Shown here: positions 45,987 to 54,083 of the stretch, piece after piece
Position numbering within the stretch: the first letter of the stretch is position 1
Layout of the letters: each line of letters opens with the position of its first letter
NCBI RefSeq assembly: GCF_000381125.1
Contig: NZ_KB905947.1
Coordinates: 1-64,000, forward strand
Length of the DNA stretch: 64,000 nt
Source: Caldimonas manganoxidans ATCC BAA-369
Lineage (GTDB): Bacteria > Pseudomonadota > Gammaproteobacteria > Burkholderiales > Burkholderiaceae_C
Direction of reading: 5' to 3'
Position numbers and translations under genes: made by a program
The notes under the pieces: model-generated
Seen by the model: only the letters and a program-made list of their open reading frames with translations
Databases searched by the model: none
What the model was told of the DNA's origin: nothing

Positions 45987-47272
45987 GCGGGTGCGCCCTC
46001 CTTGCGGAACAGCTCACGGAACACCGGGTAGATGTCAGCCGCGTCGGCCACCTTGCGCATGGCAAAGTGAGGATGGGTCTCGAGCAGTTGGGAGTATTCT
46101 TCCCAGAGGTTTTGCTCGGCCTCGGCCACTTGCACGTAGGCGTAATAGCGCACCAACGGCAGGATGTGTTCGTCCAGGATCTGGCGGCAGCGGCCGCTGT
46201 CATGGTGCCAGTTGTCGCCATCACTGGCCTGGGCGCCGTAGATGTTCCATTCGCTGCTGGGGTAGCGCGCGCGGATGATCTCGTGCATCAAGTTCAGCGC
46301 GCTGGAGACGACGGTGCCGCCGGTCTCGGTGGCGTGGAAGAACTCGTCTTCGGTGACTTCGGCGGCTTGGGTATGGTGGCGGATGAAGACCAGGTCGATT
46401 TTTTCGTAGTGCCGCGTCAGGAAAAGGTAGAGCAGCATGAAGAAGCGCTTGGACATGTCTTTGCGCTGCTCGTCCATCGAGCCCGAGACGTCCATCAAGC
46501 AGAACATCACGGCCTTGGCGCTGGGCACGGGCACCCGGACCCGGTTGCGGTAGCGCAGGTCGATCGGGTCGAGGTAGGGGATGCGGCGGACCTTGGCGCG
46601 CAGTTCCTCCAGCTGGGCCTCGGTGTCGCGGATTTCTTTCTGAATCAGCGGTTCGCCCGCATGCGGATGCGACCGCAGGTGCAGCAGCCGGGCTTCGAGT
46701 TGGCGGATTTCGCGGCGGGTCTGTCCGCCCAGGGCGATGCGCCGGGCCAGCGCCCCGCGCATGGAGCGCACCACGTGCAGGTTGGCCGGCGTGCCATCGG
46801 TGGTGAAGCCGGCACGGTGGCTTTTCCACTCCGGCACCTCGGCCAGCTGGGTGCGGATCAGATGGGGCAGGGCCAGGTCTTCGAAGAAGACCTGCATGAA
46901 CTCCTCTTTGGTGAGGTGGAAGACAAAGTCGTCTTCGCCCTCGCCGGAGTCGCTGGCTTGTGAGCCGCCCCCGCTGCCACCGCCGCCGCGTGGCCGCTCG
47001 ATGCGGTCGCCTTTGACGTACTCGCGGTTGCCCGGGTGCACATATTCACGTTGGCCCCCTGGGGCGTGGCCGAAGACCGGCTCGGAGACGTCGCGCCGCG
47101 GCAAGATGATGTCTTCGCCTTGTTCGAGGTTGCGGATGCCCCGGCCTGAGACGGCTTTGCGCACCGCCTCGCGGATTTGCGCACGGTAGCGGCGCAGAAA
47201 ACGCTCGCGGTTGCCGATGGACTTGTTCTTGCCCGACAGGCGTCGATCGATGATCTGCTGCAGGGTGGGCAT
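45983..47272 (-). CDS. yeaH: YeaH/YhbH family protein (DUF444)
   Basis: A 429-residue DUF444 protein with a von Willebrand A-like fold (MIDAS-like MDVSGSMDEQRKDMSKRF). Starts MPTLQQIIDRRLSGKNKSIG with NRERFLRRYRAQIREAVRK; further FVFHLTKEEFMQVFFEDLAL and IRARYPSSEWNIYGAQASDG. Partner of the YeaG kinase in the conserved YeaG-YeaH-YcgB set. Ends 4 nt into the SpoVR gene. Confidence 0.95.
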   Translation of the reverse strand: MPTLQQIIDRRLSGKNKSIGNRERFLRRYRAQIREAVRKAVSGRGIRNLEQGEDIILPRRDVSEPVFGHAPGGQREYVHPGNREYVKGDRIERPRGGGGSGGGSQASDSGEGEDDFVFHLTKEEFMQVFFEDLALPHLIRTQLAEVPEWKSHRAGFTTDGTPANLHVVRSMRGALARRIALGGQTRREIRQLEARLLHLRSHPHAGEPLIQKEIRDTEAQLEELRAKVRRIPYLDPIDLRYRNRVRVPVPSAKAVMFCLMDVSGSMDEQRKDMSKRFFMLLYLFLTRHYEKIDLVFIRHHTQAAEVTEDEFFHATETGGTVVSSALNLMHEIIRARYPSSEWNIYGAQASDGDNWHHDSGRCRQILDEHILPLVRYYAYVQVAEAEQNLWEEYSQLLETHPHFAMRKVADAADIYPVFRELFRKEGAPA

Positions 47273-47325
47273 GAAACTGTCCTCGTGTGATGCTGAGGGT
47301 TGGACCCTGGTTCAGGCGATCCGGT

Positions 47326-49248
47326 TCATGAACTCTTGCGCACGCGCAGGTACCACTCGCACAGCAGACGCACTTGCTTGGGTGTGTAGCCCTTTTGGAC
47401 CATGCGGTTGACGAAGTCTTCGTGTTTTTTCTGCTCGTCGGCGCTGGACTTGGCGTTGAAGCTGATGACCGGCAGCAGCTCCTCGGTGTTGGAGAACATC
47501 TTTTTCTCGATCACCGTGCGCAGCTTCTCGTAGCTGGTCCAGTTCGGGTTCTTGCCGTTGTTGTTGGCGCGTGCGCGCAGCACGAAGTTGACGATTTCGT
47601 TGCGGAAGTCCTTGGGGTTGCTGATGCCTGCGGGCTTCTCGATTTTTTCCAGCTCGGCATTGAGCGAGGCGCGATCGAAAATCTCGCCGGTGTCGGGGTC
47701 GCGATACTCCTGGTCCTGAATCCAGTAGTCGGCGTAGGTGACGTAGCGGTCGAAGATGTTCTGGCCGTACTCGGAGTAGCTTTCCAGATAGGCGGTCTGG
47801 ATTTCCTTGCCGATGAACTCGGCATAGCGTGGCGCCAGCAGTTCTTTGATGAAGGCGATGTACTTTTCCTCGACTTCCTTGGGGAATTGCTCGCGTTCGA
47901 TTTGTTGTTCGAGCACGTACATCAGGTGCACCGGGTTGGCGGCCACTTCGGCAGGGTCGAAGTTGAACACCTTGGACAAGATCTTGAAGGCAAAGCGGGT
48001 GGAGATGCCGCTCATGCCTTCGTCCACCCCGGCGTAGTCGCGGTATTCCTGGATGGACTTGGCCTTGGGATCGGTGTCCTTGAGGCTTTCGCCGTCATAG
48101 ACCTGCATCTTGCTGAAGATGCTGGAGTTTTCCGGCTCTTTCAAGCGGGTGAGCACCGAGAACTGCGCCATCATCTTCAGCGTGCCCGGCGCGCACGGGG
48201 CGTTGGCCAGCGAGGAGTTGCGGATCAGCTTCTCGTAGATCTTCATCTCCTCGCTGACACGCAGGCAGTACGGCACCTTGACGATGTAGATGCGGTCGAG
48301 GAAGGCTTCATTGTTTTTGTTGTTGCGGAACGCCTTCCACTCGCTTTCATTGCTGTGCGCCAGGATGATGCCGTCGAAGGGGATGGCGCCGAAGCCTTCG
48401 GTGCCTTTGAAATTGCCCTCTTGGGTGGCGGTCAGCAGCGGGTGCAGCACCTTGATGGGTGCCTTGAACATCTCGACGAATTCCAGCAAGCCTTGGTTGG
48501 CCAGGCACAGGCCGCCGGAGAAGGCGTAGGCGTCGGGGTCGTCCTGCGCGAAGGTTTCGAGCTTGCGGATATCGACCTTGCCCACCAGGGAGGAGATGTC
48601 CTGGTTGTTTTCATCGCCCGGCTCGGTCTTGGCGATGGCGATCTGTTTGAGCACGCTGGGGTAGCGTTTGACGACCTTGAACTGGCGGATGTCGCCGCCG
48701 AACTCCTCCAGGCGCTTGACCGCCCACGGCGACAGGATGCGCTGCAGGTAGCGCCGCGGGATGCCGTATTCCTTCTCGAGGATGGGGCCGTCCTCGTCGG
48801 GGTCGAACAAGCCCAGGGGCGACTCGTTCACCGGCGAGCCCTTGATCGCGTAGAAGGGCACGCGCTCCATCAGCTGCTTGAGCCGCTCGGCGATCGAGCT
48901 CTTGCCGCCACCGACGGGGCCGAGCAAGTAGAGGATTTGCTTCTTTTCCTCCAAGCCTTGCGCGGCATGGCGGAAGTAGCTCACCACCTGCTCGATGGCG
49001 TCTTCCATGCCATAGAACTCTTGGAAGGCGGGGTAGATCTTGATGACTTTGTTGGCGAAGATGCGCGACAAGCGTGGATCGTTGCGCGTGTCCACCAGTT
49101 GCGGCTCGCCGATGGCCGCAAGCATGCGCTCGGCGGCCGTGGCATAGGCCATGGGATCACGCCGGCAGATGTCCAGGTATTCCTGGAGGGTGTATTCCTC
49201 TTCCCGGGTGCGCTCGTAGCGCGCGGCGAAGTTGCTGATGACGTCCAT
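47326..49248 (-). CDS. yeaG: PrkA family serine protein kinase (YeaG)
   Basis: AAA-type serine kinase of about 640 residues. Walker A LLGPVGGGKSSIAERLKQLM, then SPLGLFDPDEDG and the PrkA C-terminal domain. The E. coli counterpart is a stress-induced kinase affecting nitrogen and stationary-phase adaptation; targets are unknown here. AAGGAGG with correct spacing precedes ATG 49248, so that is preferred to the GTG two codons upstream. First gene of the operon; the 412-nt upstream gap should hold its promoter. Confidence 0.96.
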   Translation of the reverse strand: MDVISNFAARYERTREEEYTLQEYLDICRRDPMAYATAAERMLAAIGEPQLVDTRNDPRLSRIFANKVIKIYPAFQEFYGMEDAIEQVVSYFRHAAQGLEEKKQILYLLGPVGGGKSSIAERLKQLMERVPFYAIKGSPVNESPLGLFDPDEDGPILEKEYGIPRRYLQRILSPWAVKRLEEFGGDIRQFKVVKRYPSVLKQIAIAKTEPGDENNQDISSLVGKVDIRKLETFAQDDPDAYAFSGGLCLANQGLLEFVEMFKAPIKVLHPLLTATQEGNFKGTEGFGAIPFDGIILAHSNESEWKAFRNNKNNEAFLDRIYIVKVPYCLRVSEEMKIYEKLIRNSSLANAPCAPGTLKMMAQFSVLTRLKEPENSSIFSKMQVYDGESLKDTDPKAKSIQEYRDYAGVDEGMSGISTRFAFKILSKVFNFDPAEVAANPVHLMYVLEQQIEREQFPKEVEEKYIAFIKELLAPRYAEFIGKEIQTAYLESYSEYGQNIFDRYVTYADYWIQDQEYRDPDTGEIFDRASLNAELEKIEKPAGISNPKDFRNEIVNFVLRARANNNGKNPNWTSYEKLRTVIEKKMFSNTEELLPVISFNAKSSADEQKKHEDFVNRMVQKGYTPKQVRLLCEWYLRVRKSS

Positions 49249-49660
49249 CGACACCTCCTTGGGTTCAACGCTTGGCGCCTGCGGCGCTGCAGCGGGGCTT
49301 GCGTTTGGCGTCTAGGTGTTGAGCATGAAACCACGAGCGGCAAATGCAAGCCTCGAACAGGGGGGCAAAGCGGGCGTAGTTCGATCGCTTGCAAACAGTG
49401 TGCCCTCATTTCGCGTGTCGTGCCACCGGTGAGGGTCGCAAGACCCGATTCCAGTGTGGGCAGAACCGCACAAACCCTGGGAAGTTCCTTCGGGTCTGTA
49501 CCAGGCGATCGAAGCCATCACGGCCGGATGTGGAAAGCTTGGCGGTTTGGCCGCGGCGGGGTGTCGGTGCTGGGGCGGGCGGCCTGCAGGGGCGCCGTGG
49601 TCTGGATGCGGGTGAAGTCGGCGGCTCGAGGTCCGCCGGGCCGCGTGCGGCCGTGTTGGA
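49249..49660. other. Gene-free region between yeaG and parB
   Basis: This 412-nt stretch contains no convincing open frame. It should include the minus-strand promoter of yeaG and the end of parB. No clear -12/-24 or -10/-35 pair stands out to me. A short repeat-like GAAGTTCCTTC lies near 49479-49489; no structured RNA was recognised. Confidence 0.4.
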
Positions 49661-50557
49661 TCACGCCGAGGGCAGCCCCAGCTTCTCCAGCAAGCCGTTG
49701 AGCTCGTCCAGCGAGCCGAAGGCAATGGCGATTTCGCCTTGTTCGCCGCGCTTGGTGCGTTTTTTCACGCGGATCTCCACTGCCGCGGTGAGGTGGTCGG
49801 ACAGCTGCTCTTCGATGCGCAGCAGGTCGCGCGGCTTGTCGCCAGAGGGCCCGCGCGCGGCCGGTTTGCGGGCTTGCATCGCCCGTGCCACGAGTTTTTC
49901 GGCTTCGCGCACGCTGAGCTTCTTGGCGGCGATCTCGTGAGCGCTGAGGATTTGTTGCGCTGGCGCCAAGGGCAGCAGCGCGCGGGCGTGGCCCATGTCG
50001 ATGTCGCCGGCCATCAGCATGTGCTGCACGGGTTCGGCCAGCTGGAGCAGGCGCAGCAGGTTGGAGGCCGCGCTGCGCGAGCGGCCCACGGCCTGGGCGG
50101 CTTGCTCGTGGGTGAGGCCGAATTCGGTGATCAGGCGTTGCAGGCCTTGGGCTTCTTCCAGCGGATTGAGGTCTTCGCGCTGGATGTTTTCGATCAGCGC
50201 CATCGCGGCGGCGGCTTCGTCGGGCACTTCTTTGACCAGCACCGGCACGGTGTCGAGTCCGGCCAGTTGGGCCGCGCGGAAGCGTCGTTCACCGGCGATG
50301 ATCTCGTAGCGTTGGGGGCCGATGGGTCGAACCAGAATGGGCTGCATGATGCCCTGGGCCTTGATGCTTTCGGCCAGCTCGTACAAGGAGCCTTCGTCCA
50401 TGCGGGTGCGCGGCTGGTATTTGCCGGGCTGGAGCTGGGCCAAGGGAAGGCTGGAGGGGGTGTCGGCGCCGGCGGCCGCCGCGGGGGCGTCGCTGACCTT
50501 GGGGCCCAGCAGGGCTTCCAGGCCGAGGCCCAGACCTTTGGGTTTTTTCGTGACCAT
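49661..50557 (-). CDS. parB: Chromosome-partitioning protein ParB
   Basis: DNA-binding CTP switch that loads at parS and spreads; 298 residues. N-terminal KGLGLGLEALLGPK, ParB-N core with YQPRTRMDEGSLYELAESI and the CTP-site motif AGERRFRAAQLAG, HTH around TEFGLTHEQAAQAVGRSRSA, and ENIQREDLNPLEEAQGLQRL. ATG 50557 is the family start; a longer upstream frame overlaps the hydrolase gene. Three parS-like sites lie in rsmG and mnmG nearby. Confidence 0.96.
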   Translation of the reverse strand: MVTKKPKGLGLGLEALLGPKVSDAPAAAAGADTPSSLPLAQLQPGKYQPRTRMDEGSLYELAESIKAQGIMQPILVRPIGPQRYEIIAGERRFRAAQLAGLDTVPVLVKEVPDEAAAAMALIENIQREDLNPLEEAQGLQRLITEFGLTHEQAAQAVGRSRSAASNLLRLLQLAEPVQHMLMAGDIDMGHARALLPLAPAQQILSAHEIAAKKLSVREAEKLVARAMQARKPAARGPSGDKPRDLLRIEEQLSDHLTAAVEIRVKKRTKRGEQGEIAIAFGSLDELNGLLEKLGLPSA

Positions 50558-50567
50558 GGGGGTAGGT

Positions 50568-51128
50568 TCAGGAATCGGAAGTCGGCGCCGGGCGCAAGGC
50601 ATCGAGCCAGGCGCGGCCCTCGGGCCAGTCGCCCAGGCCGCTGGCGTGATTGAGGTGGCCTTTGGGGCCCAGGCTGACCAGCCGGGCGCCCCATTGGTGG
50701 GCCATCTCGGCGGCGCGTTCGGCGCGGCAATAGGGGTCGTCGGTGCTGATGAGTGCGATGGCTGGAAAGGGCAGGCGCTGGCGCACGATGGGCCGCCAGT
50801 GCTGCAGTTGCGGAGGGGTGTCGTCGCGCTCGGTGTCGGGCGGGGCTACCAGCAGCGCGCCCAGCACGCGATGCGCGTGGCGCGTGTGGGCGGCCCAGGC
50901 GGCCACGAGCTGGCAGCCCAGACTGTGCGCCACCAGCAGCGCGGGGGTCGGCTCGGCGCACACCACGTCTTCGAGGCGGGCCATCCAGTCGCCGCGACGG
51001 GGCCATTCCCAATCGGCCTGCTCCACGCGTGTGTCGCCATAGAGGGCTTGCCAGCGGCTTTGCCAGTGGTCCGGGCCGGAATCGAGCCAACCGGGCAGCA
51101 ACAAGATGCGTGGGTTCATGGACGGCAT
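50568..51128 (-). CDS. RBBP9/YdeN-type serine hydrolase between parA and parB
   Basis: A small alpha/beta hydrolase of 186 residues. LLLPGWLDSGPDHWQSRW at the start is the RBBP9/YdeN signature, VAHSLGCQLVAAWA carries the nucleophile Ser, STDDPYC the Asp, and GPKGHLNHASG the His. It is inserted between parA and parB (gaps of 12 and 10 nt) and should be co-transcribed. Function is unknown; the gene position is conserved in several Burkholderiales. ATG 51128 or 51119 are both possible. Confidence 0.85.
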   Translation of the reverse strand: MPSMNPRILLLPGWLDSGPDHWQSRWQALYGDTRVEQADWEWPRRGDWMARLEDVVCAEPTPALLVAHSLGCQLVAAWAAHTRHAHRVLGALLVAPPDTERDDTPPQLQHWRPIVRQRLPFPAIALISTDDPYCRAERAAEMAHQWGARLVSLGPKGHLNHASGLGDWPEGRAWLDALRPAPTSDS

Positions 51129-51140
51129 GGGGGTGGGGCC

Positions 51141-51911
51141 TTACATCGTGGCCACGCGCGAGACCATCTCGCGCGCGAATTCGACATAGGCCTGGGCGCC
51201 GCGCGAGCTCGGGTCGAACACCACGCCGGGCTGTCCGTAGCTGGGCGCTTCGGCCAAGCGCACGTTGCGCGGGATGACCGTGTTGAAGACTTTGTCGGCG
51301 AAGTGCTGCTTGAGCTGTTCGCTGACCTGGCTTTGCAAGGTGATGCGCGGATCGTACATCACGCGCAGCAGGCCGATGATCTTCAGGTCGGCGTTGAGGT
51401 TGGCATGCACTTGCTTGATGGTGTTGACCAGGTCGGTCAAGCCTTCGAGCGCGAAGTATTCGCACTGCATCGGCACGATCACGCCATGGGCGCTGACCAG
51501 GCCGTTGAGGGTCAGCATGGACAGCGAGGGCGGGCAGTCGATCAGGACGAAGTCGTACTCGGCCTCGGCGGCGGCCAGCGCGCTTTTGAGCCGGCGGTCG
51601 CGGCGCTCCAGGTCGACGAGTTCGACCTCGGCGCCGGCCAGTTCACGGTTGGCCCCCAGCACGTCGTAGCCGCCCAGTTCGGACCGCGCACGGGCTTCGG
51701 CCACCGTGGCGGATTCGAGCAGCACATCGTAGACGGACAAGGGCAGGGTGCGCTTGTCCACGCCCGAGCCCATCGTGGCATTGCCCTGGGGGTCGAGGTC
51801 GACCAGCAGCACACGTTGGCCGACTTTGGCCAGGCCGGCCGCAAGGTTGACGGCGGTGGTCGTCTTGCCGACGCCACCTTTTTGGTTGGCAATGCAGAAG
51901 ATCTTGGCCAT
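51141..51911 (-). CDS. parA: Chromosome-partitioning ATPase ParA
   Basis: Deviant Walker ATPase that drives ParB-parS segregation; 256 residues. KIFCIANQKGGVGKTTTAVN (deviant Walker A), VDLDPQGNATMGSGVD, DFVLIDCPPSLSMLTLNG. No N-terminal helix-turn-helix, so it is the chromosomal (Soj) type. ATG 51911 is the family start; the upstream gene is the toxin of a VapBC pair. Confidence 0.97.
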   Translation of the reverse strand: MAKIFCIANQKGGVGKTTTAVNLAAGLAKVGQRVLLVDLDPQGNATMGSGVDKRTLPLSVYDVLLESATVAEARARSELGGYDVLGANRELAGAEVELVDLERRDRRLKSALAAAEAEYDFVLIDCPPSLSMLTLNGLVSAHGVIVPMQCEYFALEGLTDLVNTIKQVHANLNADLKIIGLLRVMYDPRITLQSQVSEQLKQHFADKVFNTVIPRNVRLAEAPSYGQPGVVFDPSSRGAQAYVEFAREMVSRVATM

Positions 51912-51930
51912 GGGCTGCTTCGGTGGGGGC

Positions 51931-52347
51931 TCAGAGTTCGATCAGTTCGACGCCCACGGCGCGGGCGGCGCGTTGCAGGGCGGTGTCTCGCGTGGCCAGG
52001 GGCAGGCGGCGGCGCATGGCCAGGTCGAGGTAGCAGGCGTCGTAGACCGAGAGGCGGTGTTCGCGGGCGAGGCGCAAGGTGTCGGCGCGGGCCCGTTCGG
52101 GCGGGGCGGCATCGGTGTCGATGCGCAGCTGCCTGAGCAGGTCGAGGTAGCTCTCGACCTCGGTTTGCGTCAGGCGTCGGCGGCGTTCGGCGCTGAGCAC
52201 GATGTGGGCGATCTCCAGGTGCCACAGCGGGGGCACGACCGCGCCGCGGTCCTGCACACGGCAGAAAAGGCGGTCACCGGCCTCGCTGGCTTCGTCCTCG
52301 AAGCACCAGGTGAGGGCGCTGGAGGCGTCGAGCACCACAGGACTCAT
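51931..52347 (-). CDS. vapC: VapC-type PIN domain ribonuclease toxin
   Basis: A 138-residue PIN domain. VVLDASSALTWCFEDE has the first Asp, WHLEIAHIV a Glu, SVYDACYLDLAMRRRLPLATRD the two late Asp. These four acidic residues chelate Mg2+ for RNA cleavage. ATG 52347 overlaps the antitoxin end by 4 nt, so the two are coupled. Located between parA and the lysE-rsmG-mnmG genes, an unusual place for a toxin-antitoxin unit. Confidence 0.88.
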   Translation of the reverse strand: MSPVVLDASSALTWCFEDEASEAGDRLFCRVQDRGAVVPPLWHLEIAHIVLSAERRRRLTQTEVESYLDLLRQLRIDTDAAPPERARADTLRLAREHRLSVYDACYLDLAMRRRLPLATRDTALQRAARAVGVELIEL

Positions 52348-52592
52348 CCCTTGCGGCCCTCGTCTCGTAGCACGCGCCAATCCATACCCAGGCGGCGTCC
52401 GGCACGTTGTTCGCGCATGCGCTCCAGCAGATCCTGGCCCCCCGAGGCCGCATGGGGCGCGGGCCGGACGGGCAGCAGGCGCGCCACGGGGCGGCCGTGT
52501 TTGGTGATGACGACCTCTTCGCCGTGCTCGACCCGGTCCAGCAGGGCCGACAGGTGCGTCTTGGCTTCGAAGGCGCCGATGGTGACGGACAT
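52344..52592 (-). CDS. vapB: Phd/YefM-type antitoxin of the VapC toxin
   Basis: An 82-residue antitoxin. MSVTIGAFEAKTHLSALLDR with EEVVITKHGRPVARLLPV is the Phd/YefM DNA-binding fold used by many VapBC-like pairs; the C-terminal half (ERMREQRAGRRLGMDWRVL) should wrap the PIN toxin. ATG 52592 sits directly beside an inverted/direct repeat operator, consistent with autoregulation. Confidence 0.88.
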   Translation of the reverse strand: MSVTIGAFEAKTHLSALLDRVEHGEEVVITKHGRPVARLLPVRPAPHAASGGQDLLERMREQRAGRRLGMDWRVLRDEGRKG

Positions 52593-52593
52593 C

Positions 52594-52624
52594 AATTCAA
52601 CTGGTTGAATAATCTGGTTGAATT
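52594..52624 (-). promoter_or_regulatory. Repeat operator of the vapBC promoter
   Basis: AATTCAAC at 52594-52601 is followed by GTTGAAT at 52604-52610 as an inverted repeat, and by CTGGTTGAAT copies at 52601-52610 and 52614-52623 as a 13-bp-spaced direct repeat. It ends 2 nt before vapB. Such arrays bind the antitoxin or antitoxin-toxin complex. Confidence 0.7.
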
Positions 52625-52652
52625 GTCCTTGGGCTGCCTGTGCGTGTCAAGC

Positions 52653-53264
52653 TCAGTTCGTGGTCAGGCGGATGCCAAAGCCGATCAGAAAGACACCGGC
52701 CAAGCGCTCCAGCCATTTCGCGGCCCGCCGGTGGGCGCGTATTTTGGCGGCGATGGCATGGGCGAAGGTGCACAGGGTCAGGCAATAGAGGGCGGTGAGT
52801 GCGGCAATCGTGATGGCCATCGCGGCGAAGGTGAGCATGCCCTGGTGACGGGCCGGGTCGATGAACAGCGGGAAGAAGGCCATGTAGAAGACGACCGCCT
52901 TGGGGTTGAGCACGGTGATGATGGTGGCCTGGCGGAAGTAGCGGCCGGCTTCCATCGACGCGACCGGTGTCGCGCCGTCCTGGGCGCGCAAGAGCCTGAG
53001 GCCGATCCAGCCCAGGTAGGCCGCGCCGGCGTACTGCACGGCTTGGAAGAGGGCGGGATGGGTGGCCAGCAGGGCGGCCACGCCGGCCACCGCCAGCCAG
53101 AGCAGGATCTGGTCGCCCACGATCAGCCCGGCGGTCGCGGCCGCGCCGGCCCGCAAGCCGCCCTTGCCGGTGGCCGTGAGCAAGGCCAAGGTGCCGGGGC
53201 CGGGCAAGGCCAAGAAAACCAGGATCGCGGCGCAGTAGGCGCCGAAGTCGGTGATGCCGAACAT
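52653..53264 (-). CDS. LysE family amino acid exporter
   Basis: A 203-residue LysE/RhtB-type exporter with about six membrane spans. LALPGPGTLALLTATGKGG is the conserved N-terminal motif, LGWIGLRLLRAQDG and TIITVLNPKAVVFYMAFFPLF follow. The substrate amino acid cannot be read. Its ATG overlaps the rsmG stop by 1 nt, so it is in the mnmG-rsmG unit; the position beside rsmG is common in Burkholderiales. Confidence 0.9.
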   Translation of the reverse strand: MFGITDFGAYCAAILVFLALPGPGTLALLTATGKGGLRAGAAATAGLIVGDQILLWLAVAGVAALLATHPALFQAVQYAGAAYLGWIGLRLLRAQDGATPVASMEAGRYFRQATIITVLNPKAVVFYMAFFPLFIDPARHQGMLTFAAMAITIAALTALYCLTLCTFAHAIAAKIRAHRRAAKWLERLAGVFLIGFGIRLTTN

Positions 53265-53929
53265 CAGGGGGCTCCGGGGGAAGAAGAAGTATCGCTGAAG
53301 CGGGGGCGCATCCAGACCAGGCAGCGTTCGGCATCCAGGCCCGGCACGGTCAATGGTTCCACGTGAAACAGGGCCACGTCGGGCGGCAGCTCAGCGGCTT
53401 CGGCGTCGGGGCGTTTGCCTTTCATGGCCATCCAGACCCCTTGGGGCCCCAAGTGGGCGCGGGTGAGGGTGACGAAGTCGGACAGGGACGCGAAGGCGCG
53501 CGAGGTGACGATGTCGGCCTGCTGGGGCGGCAGCGCTTCGACCCGCGCGTGCTGGGCGTGCAGCCGGCTCAGGCCGAGCTCGGCGGCCACCTGCTGGATG
53601 AAGCTGGCCTTCTTGGCGACCGTGTCCACGCAAATGACTTCGGTCGAAGGGCGGGCGATGGCGATGACCACGCCAGGCAGGCCGGCGCCCGCGCCGACAT
53701 CCAGCACTCGAAGCGCTTGCTCGCCATGGCGGGCCTGCAACGGGGGGATGATGCTGAGGCAGTCGAGGAGGTGGTGGGTGACCATCTGAGCCGGATCACG
53801 CACCGCCGTGAGGTTGTAGACCCGGTTCCACTTGCCCAGGAGCGTGAGATAGGCGAGGAGCTGGTCGATCTGCTCAGGACGCAAACGCAGCCCGAGACGG
53901 TTCAGGCCGGATTCGAGGAGATGCTTCAT
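53264..53929 (-). CDS. rsmG: 16S rRNA (guanine527-N7) methyltransferase
   Basis: Methylates G527 of 16S rRNA; 221 residues. WNRVYNLTAVRDPAQMVTHH and LLDCLSIIPPL near the start, SAM motif VLDVGAGAGLPGVVIAI, then VTSRAFASLSDFV. ATG 53929 is the natural start; upstream frame codons are extension. A parS-like site is embedded in its 3' part. It lies 154 nt after mnmG. Confidence 0.95.
   Translation of the reverse strand: MKHLLESGLNRLGLRLRPEQIDQLLAYLTLLGKWNRVYNLTAVRDPAQMVTHHLLDCLSIIPPLQARHGEQALRVLDVGAGAGLPGVVIAIARPSTEVICVDTVAKKASFIQQVAAELGLSRLHAQHARVEALPPQQADIVTSRAFASLSDFVTLTRAHLGPQGVWMAMKGKRPDAEAAELPPDVALFHVEPLTVPGLDAERCLVWMRPRFSDTSSSPGAP
53355..53370. other. parS-like site in rsmG
   Basis: GGTTCCACGTGAAACA matches the parS consensus TGTTTCACGTGAAACA with two differences; the core CACGTGAAAC is intact. 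Inside the 3' part of rsmG. Confidence 0.7.
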
Positions 53930-54031
53930 GGGTGAGGAGAGTGTGCCCGATCTGAGAGGGTCTGCCATCGTGGTGGGGGCTTGGCGGTGGGGTGCCGCCC
54001 GCGTGGGCTGGGGCGCCTGGGGGGCGGGGCG

Positions 54032-54050
54032 CCGGCCGCAGGGCGGCCGG
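54032..54050. other. GC-rich hairpin after mnmG
   Basis: CCGGCCGC / GCGGCCGG, 8 bp, loop AGG, 34 nt after the mnmG stop and before rsmG; no T-run. It may act as a processing or attenuating structure between the two genes. Confidence 0.3.
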
Positions 54051-54083
54051 CAGGGCCGGGCGGGGGCGCGCTCGTCGGGCGGC

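Noticed and set aside
47374-49701. A 775-codon plus-strand frame
   Set aside because: Antisense to yeaG; repetitive Val/Leu/Gly composition and no recognisable domain.
50322-52136. A long plus-strand frame across parB-parA
   Set aside because: Antisense to parB, hydrolase and parA, which are unambiguous on the minus strand.
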